Source: Elusimicrobiota bacterium (lineage in GTDB: Bacteria; Elusimicrobiota; Elusimicrobia; FEN-1173). Taken from it: DNA of 64,000 nt. Where the stretch lies: assembly GCA_016722575.1 (NCBI GenBank), contig JADKIY010000002.1, positions 186,001-250,000 on the forward strand. The letters run 5' to 3'. A program made the position numbers and the translations under genes. Numbering within the stretch: position 1 is the stretch's first letter; every line of letters starts with the position of its first letter. Under the pieces are notes generated by a model, which saw only the letters and a list, made by a program, of their open reading frames with translations, did not search any database and was not told the origin of the DNA. Below are positions 1 to 9,000 of the stretch, in pieces.

Positions 1-1
1 A

Positions 2-2350
2 CTTCTGGGGCTATTTCTCCTATTGGCTTTTTTCGACCCGGACATCCGGCCTGGGCTCATCGTGGCGGGCAGCATGCCCCTTTCGGCGCTTTTCTGCTTT
101 CTGCTCTTCCAGGCCTGCGGGTTGACCCTGAACGTCATGAGTCTCTTCGGCCTGGCCCTGGGGCTCGGCATGTTGGTGGACAACGCCACCGTGGTCTATG
201 AACACATCAACGAACTCGGCCTCCCCCCGCCCGGCCCGGCCGCCCGGGAAGCGGCGCTCAAAGCCACGGAGGAAATGGTCATCCCCTTGATCGGCGGCAC
301 CGTCACCAACGCCATCGTTTTCGTTCCCTTTCTTTTTCTGTCCCGGGAAATCCAGTTGATGTACACCGACGTGGCGGCGGCCGTGGGGGCCTCCCTCTTC
401 GCCTCCCTGGGAATTTCCTTAACGGCGGTTCCCCTACTGGCCTCGGGACTCATGCTTAAAGGCGCGCCGAAATGGCCGACGTTCCCGGGGCCATTCGAAT
501 CCCGGGCCAAAAAATGGGGCGAGGGCTTAAACAGGTTGGGGACGGTTTTGTGGGAGCGCGGTGCGGCCTTCTCAAAGCGCGCGATGGAGAGAGCCCGGGC
601 CTTTTACGCCGCCCGACTTAAGCCCCGTTTCAATTCACTGGCCGGGCACCATTCCCTGGCGGGTTTGCCGCCCTGGGCAGCGCTGGTTTTGTTTGTGGTG
701 TTGTTTGCTGGGTTGTGGGCGCTCGGGGGCAAGACGCCGGCCAAGATTTTCTTTCTGCTCACGGCCCTGGGGCTCACGGCGGCGGGCTTCGCGCTTTTCC
801 GGGGTTTTGAGCGCCACTGGCCGCGCCTTTTTCACCGTCGGGCGGAAACCCTGGCCGCGGCGCTCTTGCTGGCGGCGGCCGCCACGGCGGTGATTTTTAA
901 GGCCACCGAACGGGACTTTCAAACCTCCGGGGAATTGGACGAATTCGTCGTCTTTCTGGAACTCTCCTCGGGGGTCCGGCTGGAGGTGTCGAACGCGGTG
1001 GCGGCCGAGGTGGAAAAGATTTTGGACACGGACCCGGAGGTGGCCCCCACCATCAAAACGGCCGTCAGCCGGGTGGAAGGTTGGTCCTCCAAAATTTACG
1101 TCACCCTCGTTCCCCGGGCCCAACGGCGATTGAGCGCCGAGCAGGTTCAGGACCTCCTTCGGGTGAAGCTCAAAGGCGTGGGGAGCGACAAGGACCCCAA
1201 CGCCTTCGTCCACTTCTCCAGCCCCCGAACGGGGCAGGAAATCACCGTGGAAGTCCTGGGCCCCGACTACGGCGTCTTGGAACAGTTGGCCCAGCAAATT
1301 TGCGGCTCACTGGAAAAAATCCCCGGGCTTTCCGACGTTAAAATGCGCTACCGCCCCGGCCGGCCCGAGGTCTTGGCCGTGGTGGACCCCGACCGGGCGG
1401 CCCGGGCCGGCCTTTCCGCCGAGGCCGTGGCCGAAACCACCCACGCCCTGGTGCGGGGCCTTCGGGCCACCACCTTCCGCACGGGCGGCCGCCAGACGGA
1501 AACCATCGTCCGCCTCCGCCGGGAAGATTCCGAAAACCTGAACGCACTGGCGGACCTGCCCCTGGGCGGCCCCTCGGGCCGCACCCTGCGGCTGACGGAG
1601 GTGGCGGACCTCACCATGTCCAAGATGCCCAACGAGATTTTCCGGGAAAACAAAGCCCGGCTCATTCAGATCACCGCCAACCGCACGCGCCTCTCCCTGG
1701 GCCGGGCCGCCGAGGAAATCCAGGCCGCCCTGGACGCCATGAATTTCCCCCTGGACTACCACGCCGCCCTGGACCGGGAAGTGACGGACATGGCGCGGTC
1801 CATCAACCAACTGACAGCGGGCATCTTGGTCATGATTTTTCTTGTGTACGTGGTGCTGGTGGTTCTCTTTGAATCCCTGGTGGAACCCTTCATCATCCTA
1901 AGCGCCGTCCCTCTCTGCCTGATCGGCGTGGCGGGCGGGTTGGTCTTTTTCGGCCTTCCTTTAAGCACCGGGGTGCTGGTGGGGGTCATCATGTTGGCCG
2001 GGGTGGTGGTCAATAACGCCATTATGCTTTTAGACCATCTCAACAACTACACCGACCGGCACGAGCCCCTGGCCGACCGGCTAAAAAAGTCCGTTTTGGC
2101 CCGCATGCGGCCTATTTTCCTGACTGCGGGAAGCGCCGTTTTGGGTTTTCTACCCATGATGCTGGACACCTCCGAAAGCGGCGTTCTGTGGCGGCCATTG
2201 GCTGTGACGCTCGTTTTCGGGTTGATTTTCTCTACTGTTTTGACACTTTACGTCACCCCCGCCTTGACCCACTTCCTATTAAGGGACATCCCCCAATGGC
2301 TGGCCAGACGACGGTTTCTAGCCAAAATAGCCCCCAACCCCGCCGCCTAG
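2..2350 (+). CDS. RND-family efflux transporter, C-terminal part (5' cut by window edge)
   Basis: This is the C-terminal three quarters of an inner-membrane RND proton-driven efflux pump of the AcrB/CusA superfamily. The frame is open to the left edge, so the true start lies outside the window. Near the N-terminus a membrane helix ends in GLGMLVDNATVVYEHI, the TM4 signature with its proton-relay Asp. The periplasmic porter region follows, then a second membrane block containing GVVVNNAIMLLDHLNN and RMRPIFLTAGSAVLGFLPMM, the repeat signature of the family. A long Lys/Arg-rich loop plus extra hydrophobic stretch sits between the two halves. No adaptor or TolC gene follows here, so its partners are probably upstream. 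The substrate cannot be read from the sequence. Confidence 0.9.
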   Translation, partial: LLGLFLLLAFFDPDIRPGLIVAGSMPLSALFCFLLFQACGLTLNVMSLFGLALGLGMLVDNATVVYEHINELGLPPPGPAAREAALKATEEMVIPLIGGTVTNAIVFVPFLFLSREIQLMYTDVAAAVGASLFASLGISLTAVPLLASGLMLKGAPKWPTFPGPFESRAKKWGEGLNRLGTVLWERGAAFSKRAMERARAFYAARLKPRFNSLAGHHSLAGLPPWAALVLFVVLFAGLWALGGKTPAKIFFLLTALGLTAAGFALFRGFERHWPRLFHRRAETLAAALLLAAAATAVIFKATERDFQTSGELDEFVVFLELSSGVRLEVSNAVAAEVEKILDTDPEVAPTIKTAVSRVEGWSSKIYVTLVPRAQRRLSAEQVQDLLRVKLKGVGSDKDPNAFVHFSSPRTGQEITVEVLGPDYGVLEQLAQQICGSLEKIPGLSDVKMRYRPGRPEVLAVVDPDRAARAGLSAEAVAETTHALVRGLRATTFRTGGRQTETIVRLRREDSENLNALADLPLGGPSGRTLRLTEVADLTMSKMPNEIFRENKARLIQITANRTRLSLGRAAEEIQAALDAMNFPLDYHAALDREVTDMARSINQLTAGILVMIFLVYVVLVVLFESLVEPFIILSAVPLCLIGVAGGLVFFGLPLSTGVLVGVIMLAGVVVNNAIMLLDHLNNYTDRHEPLADRLKKSVLARMRPIFLTAGSAVLGFLPMMLDTSESGVLWRPLAVTLVFGLIFSTVLTLYVTPALTHFLLRDIPQWLARRRFLAKIAPNPAA

Positions 2351-2402
2351 CCGTTTGTTACAACTGATTTACTTTTCGTTCATCACGTTTTTATCCTCTC
2401 CG

Positions 2403-2411
2403 TGATATACT
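2403..2411 (+). promoter_or_regulatory. Extended -10 promoter element
   Basis: TGATATACT matches an extended sigma-70 -10 box (TGnTATAMT). No good -35 is visible. Transcription would begin about 4 nt before the GTG at 2422, so the mRNA would be nearly leaderless. Confidence 0.4.
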
Positions 2412-2421
2412 CTGCGCTACC

Positions 2422-3018
2422 GTGAAACTCCGTCTCAAACTACTCTCCATCAGTATTTTAATTTCAGCCCCCCTCCGGGGCGAAATTCACGACCCGACCG
2501 GCTCCGGTCTGCGGGTGACGGACGTGGTGGGGTTCTCCGGTCAAATCATCTCAAGCACCACGAGCCTTCGATCCGCCTCCAGCATCGGCGTTCTTGGCTC
2601 CACCATTACTCTTCACGCCACCTCGGGACTCGAACTGCGCACCGGACTTTGGGGCGGCGGGCCCTCGCTCAAATCGACTGCCCTCGAACAAACCATCATC
2701 TTTGGCGCGCCTCGAACCGCCCGCCTCGTGATCCCCCCGGGAGCCATCGCGCGGGACTACGCTGTCTTCACCGGCACCAGCCCCGCCACGGAGCCCTTGA
2801 ACGCTTCCCCCGCTATTCTCCAAACCGCCACGCGCAATCTGGCGCGGGCCAGTTCCTACAGCAACCCGGCCAACGGCCGTTTGTGGGAAATCTACGTTCA
2901 AGACGATAACGGTATTAAGCAATCCGGCGCTCTCCTTCGCTCCGCAACGCTCACACTTCCCTTTGACGACGTCGACCAGGACGGGCACGTGGACGGCAGC
3001 GCGCCCCCGTTCGCGTGA
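2422..3018 (+). CDS. Secreted FlgD-like/sorting-domain protein, N-terminal part (frameshifted)
   Basis: This is an exported protein of unknown function; the GTG start gives a signal peptide of about 20 residues (basic MKLRLK, then a hydrophobic stretch). It ends at a TGA just after a run of five C at 3003-3007. If that run had six C, the frame would read on as SAPPVRVKTLSIWWLDE directly into the ORF at 3015. The two ORFs are therefore most likely one gene of about 348 residues, broken by a one-base deletion that is either real or a sequence error. The N-terminal part holds repeated Ser/Thr/Gly-rich beta-like segments and an acidic DDVDQDGHVDG motif that resembles a calcium-binding loop. It is the first gene of a cluster of cell-envelope genes. 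Confidence 0.6.
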   Translation: MKLRLKLLSISILISAPLRGEIHDPTGSGLRVTDVVGFSGQIISSTTSLRSASSIGVLGSTITLHATSGLELRTGLWGGGPSLKSTALEQTIIFGAPRTARLVIPPGAIARDYAVFTGTSPATEPLNASPAILQTATRNLARASSYSNPANGRLWEIYVQDDNGIKQSGALLRSATLTLPFDDVDQDGHVDGSAPPFA

Positions 3019-3467
3019 AAACTCTTTCCATCTGGTGGCTAGACGAAGTCCATTCGCTGTGGGTCAAAGTCCCGAACCCGACGATCAACACTTCCAGCCA
3101 AACCGTCACGGCGCTCATTCCCCACTTTTCGGTCTACGCCGTCATGGGAGCGCCCTCCTTCGACCCCTCGGAATCCTTCGCCTTCCCCGTGCCCTGGCGG
3201 CCGGCGGGGCCCAACGCCGGAAGCGCGGCGGGCCAAACGGGCACCTTGGCGGGCGGCATCACCTTCACCAATTTGCCGGACGCCTGCACCATCCGCCTTT
3301 ACACCCTATCGGGCGGGTTGATCCGGGAGATCAACCACAGCGTGGGCCTCCAGGAAACCTGGGACGGCCGAAGCGCCGACGGCGAGAATGTCGCCAGCGG
3401 CACCTATGTCTGGGTCGTGTCCGCCAACGGCTCCAAGAAAACCGGCAAACTGGCGGTCATCCGATGA
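3015..3467 (+). CDS. FlgD-like Ig-fold C-terminal part of the frameshifted secreted protein
   Basis: This ORF overlaps the preceding one by 4 nt (GTGA) and continues it after restoring one C at 3003-3007. It opens with a beta-sandwich segment (WWLDE...LWVKVP...HFSVYAVMG). After a linker it ends in an Ig-like module with the pattern TFTNLPDACTIRLYTLSG, then WDGRSADGENVASGTYVW and a final Lys-rich strand. That pattern is typical of FlgD_ig/CHU_C-type domains at the C-termini of secreted proteins. Such domains are usually structural or sorting modules; no catalytic motif is visible. Its stop overlaps the next ATG (ATGA at 3464), which suggests translational coupling to the PorV-like gene. Confidence 0.6.
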   Translation: MKTLSIWWLDEVHSLWVKVPNPTINTSSQTVTALIPHFSVYAVMGAPSFDPSESFAFPVPWRPAGPNAGSAAGQTGTLAGGITFTNLPDACTIRLYTLSGGLIREINHSVGLQETWDGRSADGENVASGTYVWVVSANGSKKTGKLAVIR

Positions 3468-4624
3468 TCGGCCTTCGCCGATTTTCCGGCAAAATTCTTT
3501 TTGGAGGCGCGATCGCGTTTCTTGGCTCGACGGGTTGGGCTTCCGATGGAAGCACCGGGGCGGAATTTCTAAAGATCGGCGCCGGAGCGCGGCCCGCGGC
3601 CCTGGGCGACACCCAGGCGGCGCTGTCCGAAGGCGCCCTGGCGGCCCTCTGGAACCCCGCGGCCCTGGGCGGCCTTTCCTCGGCCGAAATCAGCCTCACC
3701 CACAACCGGTGGTTTGAAGGCATCCAGGACCAGCGCTTTGTGGCCGCCGTCCCGACCAAGTCGGTCGGCACCCTGGCCCTGGCCTACGAACGCCTGGCCA
3801 TCAACGACTTTCTCTCCTTCGACGCCCAGGGCACCAACACCGGGGCGGTCAACTCCGGCGACAGCGTGATTTCCCTGGCCTGGGGGCGAAACCTCGCCCA
3901 GGGCGCCACCGGCGGCAGCGGCCTCTACGCCGGATTGGCCGCCAAAAGCATCAACGAAAAAATCGCGGGCGTCAGCGCCTCGGGCTTCGCCTTGGATTTT
4001 GGATTTCTGTTCCGCCCCTGGGGCCTCACCGCCCAACGCCTCCCCTGGGTTCGCCGCTCCAGCCTGGGCTTCTACGCGAAGAACCTGGGCCAGGGCCTCA
4101 AATTCGACGAGGAAAACGCCCCCCTTCCGACGGAATACGACCTGGGCGCGGGCTACAGCCAACCCCTGGGCGGCGACATTCTTAACCTCGGCCTCGATTA
4201 CCACCTGGTGACCGGCGAAACCGCCGCCGTGAGCGCCGGCATGGAATATTGGATGAAAAACCTTCTGGCCCTCCGCCTGGGCTACCGGACTTCCGACGTG
4301 AACGGCCTGGGTTTCCGCGCCGGGGCGGGTTTCAAGGTCGGCAAAATCCAGGCCGACTACGCCTGGGCCGCCACCGGCGAAGATTTCGGGCCCTCCCACC
4401 GGATCACTCTCACCTACCGTTTTGGTCCCGCCGCCGTGGCCCCCGGCCTGGCCGCCGACCTGGTCGACGACTACATCGCCCGGGGCAAGCGCCACATGGA
4501 ACTGGGTCTCTACGACCGCGCGATTTTGGAATTCAACGAAGCGCTCTCCATCCACCCCGGCGACGAATCGGTCCGGGCCCTGCTGATGGAATGCGGCGAG
4601 AAAATGGAGAAAGCGGCCCCGTGA
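3464..4624 (+). CDS. PorV/PorQ (UPF0164)-type outer membrane protein with C-terminal TPR
   Basis: The 386-residue exported protein has a signal peptide ending near STGWA-SDG. The mature N-terminus GAEFLKIGAGARPAALGDTQ followed by LWNPAALGG is the hallmark of the PorV/UPF0164 beta-barrel family, whose members shuttle or anchor secreted proteins at the outer membrane. Alternating amphipathic strands run to about residue 325. One TPR-like helix pair (RGKRHMELGLYDRAILEFNEALSIHPGD) follows at the C-terminus. The ATG at 3464 overlaps the upstream stop (ATGA), and the gene overlaps the next by GTGA, so three or four envelope genes are probably co-translated. The PorV call is from motifs; the cargo is unknown. 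Confidence 0.8.
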   Translation: MIGLRRFSGKILFGGAIAFLGSTGWASDGSTGAEFLKIGAGARPAALGDTQAALSEGALAALWNPAALGGLSSAEISLTHNRWFEGIQDQRFVAAVPTKSVGTLALAYERLAINDFLSFDAQGTNTGAVNSGDSVISLAWGRNLAQGATGGSGLYAGLAAKSINEKIAGVSASGFALDFGFLFRPWGLTAQRLPWVRRSSLGFYAKNLGQGLKFDEENAPLPTEYDLGAGYSQPLGGDILNLGLDYHLVTGETAAVSAGMEYWMKNLLALRLGYRTSDVNGLGFRAGAGFKVGKIQADYAWAATGEDFGPSHRITLTYRFGPAAVAPGLAADLVDDYIARGKRHMELGLYDRAILEFNEALSIHPGDESVRALLMECGEKMEKAAP

Positions 4625-5862
4625 GCCGTTCCGCCGTTTTCGGCGCGGCGGCCCTCTTCCTTTTACCGTCGATCGCCCAAACCGCTCCCCCCGTTCCCGA
4701 GGCGGCCATCGCCCCGGCCAACGATCTCAAACAAATCCTGAAAACGGCCCGGCAATTGGAATTGAAGGGCGATTACCGCGCCGCCTGCCGGACCTACCTC
4801 TCCGCCCTCCCCGATCACGCCGCCGACCTTCGAATCCAAACCGGTCTCAAGCGCGCCGCCGGCGCCCTGGCCCGGGACATGGACGCCCAACGGCAAAAAG
4901 CCACGGACCGCTACGTGCGCGACGCCCAAATGAGCGCCGACCGGTCCTACGCCTACCAGAAAAGCCAGCGGGACCGGGTCGTCAAAGCGAAACGGTTGAT
5001 TTCGAAGGGCCAATACCTGGCCGCCTCGGACGCGCTGAACACGATATTGGAGGAATCTCCCGGCATGGACGAAGCCCGGGACCAGTTGGACCGCGCCACG
5101 CGGCTCATGGCGGGTCGGCTCAAGCGCGGCAAGTTTCCGACGGTGCAACACCAGGCGGTCTGGGAAGGACTTGTCTTTTACAATCGCGCGGATTTTGAAT
5201 CCGCCGCCCGCTCCCTGCGCCTGGCCCTCAGCGCCGGTTCGATTCCGACCGATCTCGCGGACGCCCGGGTGGAAAATTACGCCGTGCTGGCCGAGAAGAA
5301 ACAGGCCCTGGCCCTCTGGCGCCAGGAGCGGCAAATCCTCCTCCTCAAAGCCGAGAACGCCAAGAAAGACGGCGACCTGGCCGCGGCCAAGGCCTCCTAC
5401 GAACGAATTTTGAATAAAGACCCCGGCGACGCCGACGCCCGAGCCGGCCTGGAAAACCTGGGCTCCGTCGTGAAAGCCGTCGAAAAAGCCGTGGTCAAAG
5501 AAGTGCGCCGCAAGGAAGTCCCCGACCTCCTGGCCAAGGGCACCATCGACATGGTCCACGAACGTTACACCGACGCCCTGGAATCTTTTCACGCCGTTTT
5601 GCAGTTGGAACCCGACAACGCCGAAGCCAAGGAACAGATCAACGAAGTGCAGCGGCTCATGAAAGGGCGCAAGCTCTACGTCCCCCCCGTGAACGTCAAG
5701 AGCGCCGCCGACGATAAATACCGGGAAGGCCTCAAACTCTACGGCAACGAACAATATTCCGAAGCCCAGGCCGCCTTTGAAGAAGCCCTCCAAATCGACC
5801 CCAAGCACGACGACGCCCGCCAAGCTCTCAAACGCTTAAAAGACCAAGCCAAGCAACCGTAA
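4621..5862 (+). CDS. Exported TPR-repeat protein
   Basis: A 413-residue protein with a short signal peptide (GTG start overlapping the previous TGA). Almost all of the rest is helical TPR-type repeats. Clear units are GQYLAASDALNTILEESPG, GDLAAAKASYERILNKDPGD, RYTDALESFHAVLQLEPDN and EQYSEAQAAFEEALQIDPKH. The middle third, rich in Lys, Arg and Gln, is probably an extended helical segment. The protein most likely acts as a periplasmic scaffold for the PorV-like partner encoded immediately upstream; this is inferred from coupling, and no enzymatic motif is present. Confidence 0.75.
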   Translation: MSRSAVFGAAALFLLPSIAQTAPPVPEAAIAPANDLKQILKTARQLELKGDYRAACRTYLSALPDHAADLRIQTGLKRAAGALARDMDAQRQKATDRYVRDAQMSADRSYAYQKSQRDRVVKAKRLISKGQYLAASDALNTILEESPGMDEARDQLDRATRLMAGRLKRGKFPTVQHQAVWEGLVFYNRADFESAARSLRLALSAGSIPTDLADARVENYAVLAEKKQALALWRQERQILLLKAENAKKDGDLAAAKASYERILNKDPGDADARAGLENLGSVVKAVEKAVVKEVRRKEVPDLLAKGTIDMVHERYTDALESFHAVLQLEPDNAEAKEQINEVQRLMKGRKLYVPPVNVKSAADDKYREGLKLYGNEQYSEAQAAFEEALQIDPKHDDARQALKRLKDQAKQP

Positions 5863-5926
5863 ATCGGCTCCCGTTTTTCCCCGCCGTTTGGATGTAAAAT
5901 CATTGGAAACTATCTGTTTTTACTGA

Positions 5927-5955
5927 TTGACATCTTTTATATTCCGTAATATAGT
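5927..5955 (+). promoter_or_regulatory. Strong sigma-70 promoter of the giant YD-repeat gene
   Basis: TTGACA (5927-5932), a 17-nt spacer and TATAGT (5950-5955) are a near-consensus promoter 65 nt before the start codon. A 16-nt inverted repeat (TATATT-ccgt-AATATA, 5938-5953) overlaps the spacer and -10 and could be an operator. Confidence 0.7.
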
Positions 5956-6020
5956 AGTAGCAACTCACCCAGGGCTGCATACTTCTTTTAAATACTAATT
6001 CGACGCGAGGAAACGAGGGC

Positions 6021-9000
6021 ATGGCGACCGCCAAACCTCTGTTGATTCGACCCCTATTCCTTCTGGCCCGGCGCCTACGCCGGGTCGGTTTTGTTTGTGG
6101 GCGGTTGGCCTTCCCCGCCCTCCGTTTATCGACGGCGGGGGCCTTCCTTTTCGTCACCCTGGCGACCCCCTTCTCCCAGGCCCGGGCCCAGAGCCGGGCG
6201 TCCTTCTCCTCCCGCCAATACGACGAGTTTTCCACTTCCCGGGAAGACGGCGACTACTTCAGCCCCGACCGCCTTCGCCAACGCCTCCACACCTTGGACA
6301 CCATGGTGGAGGGCCTCAACAACCGTTTCGCCCGGCTCCAGGGCCGTTCCTTGGACCGCGGCGCGTCGGAGAACCTGACGCCCCAGGTGTTCCAAGCCGC
6401 GCTGGAACGATTCCAGGCGGCCGCCCAATTCTCCTCGGAAATTGAAATGAAGCGGGCCCAGTTCTCCCAAACCCTGGCCTCCGCCGGGGGCTTCCAGTTC
6501 CGTTCCTACCCCGACGGCCGCCGAATGTGGTTTAAAAACGGCCGAGTCCACCGCATCGAAAACGAAAAAATCACCGACGGCCAGGGCCGGGTCGGCCACC
6601 AGGACGTGGTGGACATGGCCTACGACAAACGAGGGAATCTCCTTTCCTCCAAAACCATCCTCCGGGACGCCGACGGGCATCTGACCACCAAAAACTGGGT
6701 CGGGACCTACGCCGACGGGCCCAACGGGAAATCCGTTCTGGCCTCCTTCGCCGAAACCACCTGGGACCCCCTGGGGAACGAAACCAAAATCGAACGGACC
6801 GGCCTGACCTACGGCGACGGCGGGAAAAATGCGATCTCCTATCAGGAAACGACCACCGACAAATACGGGCAGACCGCCCGGCGCACCGTCACGGGCTCCT
6901 CCTACGATGGGGACGGAAACCTTCTTTCCTTTCACGAAGAATCCGAGGAAAACGGCGTCGCCCTGTCCAAGGATTGGTCCGGCGCCGTCTACCAGAAATA
7001 CCAACGGGACGGCAAAGACGCCTGGCGCCTGACCTCCTACAGCGAAACCACGACCGACGCCCAGGGGCGCCAAAGCCGCCGGGAGTGGGGCGGCGCGACC
7101 TACGACGAAAACAATTCCTTAAAGACCTACACCCAGAAAGACACCGACTCCTCCGGCGAAAGCCGGGTTCTGACCTGGGGCGGGGCCCGCTACGACGCCC
7201 GGGGCAACGTGACGGAATTTACGGAAACCCGGACGGGTCCGGAGGGAGAGTCGCGGCGGACCTGGCGGGGCGGCCAATACGACGCCCACAGCCGCCTGAC
7301 CGATTTTGAGGAGTTGAACGTCGACGCCCAGGGCGTCTCCACCAGCCGCCGCTGGTCGGGGGCGGAATACAACGCCAAAGGCGACCTTCTCCGATATCGC
7401 GAAACCGACGTGGACGGCCACGGTTTGGAATCGGTTCGAACCTGGACGGCCGGTTCCTACAACGACGGACGCCTCACCGCTTACTCCGAAACGACCGTGG
7501 ACGACCGGGGCCACGCGGCCCTTCGTCAATGGAACGGGCTTTACGGCGCCGACCGTCGGTTGGGCTCCTTCAGCGAAGAGTCCACCGATGCCCTGGGGAA
7601 CGTCACCCGACGGGGCCAGGAGGGATTGACCTACGATTCCCTGGGCCGCGCCCAGGCCTACGACGAATGGTCCGAGGACGCCTTTGGCCAGCGAACGGCG
7701 TCCCGTTGGACCGCCGCGGGCTACGACCTCAAGGATCGCCTCACCGGTTACCAATTAATCGAAACCCTTCCCTCCGGCCGAACCATGACGACCGCCCGAA
7801 GCGCCATGACTTACGACTCCGCCGGGCGGTTGGCGCAATACGACGACGCCCTGACGGCCCAGGGAGGAAATTCCCCCGACGCCACGGGGCGGCAGACGGT
7901 CCGGGTCCTGTCCTTTGATGCCTTTGGCCAGGCCACGCTGACCCAAACCACCTCCACCAACGCCCTGGGCGAAGCGACCGAGCGGACCCACCAAGCGGAA
8001 TACGACGGCCGGGGCCGGTTGGCCTCCACCGCCGACACCCTCCGGTCCGCCGACGGCGCGCCGGACGTCGCCCGTTGGTCCGTCGACGCCTTTGACGAAT
8101 ACGACCGCGCCACGGCCACCCGGGAAATCACGGGCGCGGGCGAAAGCGAAAAAACAAAAGTTTGGTCGGGCCGGTTCGATTCCAAAGGACTCGCGACGGA
8201 ATCCACCGAAACGACCACCGACGCCCGGGGCCTTTCCATCACCACCCGCCTCTCCGACGCCGTCCACAACGCCCAGGGCCGGTTGACGGATTCCCTGCAA
8301 GTCACCCAACGCTCGGACATGCCCGGCGTGACCATCGAAACCCGAACGACCGAGCGAACCTACGACCGGGCCGGCGCCGTGACCGGCGGGCGGGAAGTCA
8401 CCCGAACCACCGGGGAATGGAACGGCCAACCCCTGGATGTCACCACCGTCCGCCGGACGGAGGAAGCCGTTCTGGCCGACGGGTTCGTCACGGGCTATCG
8501 GCAAACCGTCCTCACGACCGGCGTCTCGGACGGGAGATCCCTTCACACCCAGGATGAAACTCGCGTCGCTTTGGGCGCGAAGGGAGATCGCACCGAGACC
8601 ACCCATCGGTTGGCCTTTGGGAAGGACGAAATCCTTGAAACCGACGCCTATTCGACCCTGCGGCGAACCAACCTGCTGGCGGACCTGGCCGGCCGCGCCC
8701 TTTCCTACACTGAGGAACGGTCCGAAGATTTCTCCCCCTTGGCCAAAACAACGACCCGGCGGGAAAACCGCTATTCGGCCGCGGGAGTCCTGACAGGGTT
8801 CACCGAGGACTCCGTGGACGGCCTGGGGCTCCGCTCCCACAGCGAAACCATCGGCCTGGTGGAGAACGCCGCCGGCCAACAGATCGCCAGTCGGGAACGC
8901 ATCACGCACCCCGGCCAAACGGTGGTGGTGGACGAGATCGCCAAATCCGAAATAGTCTATTCCCCCCTGGGCCAATTGGCTTCCTACCGGGAACAAACCC

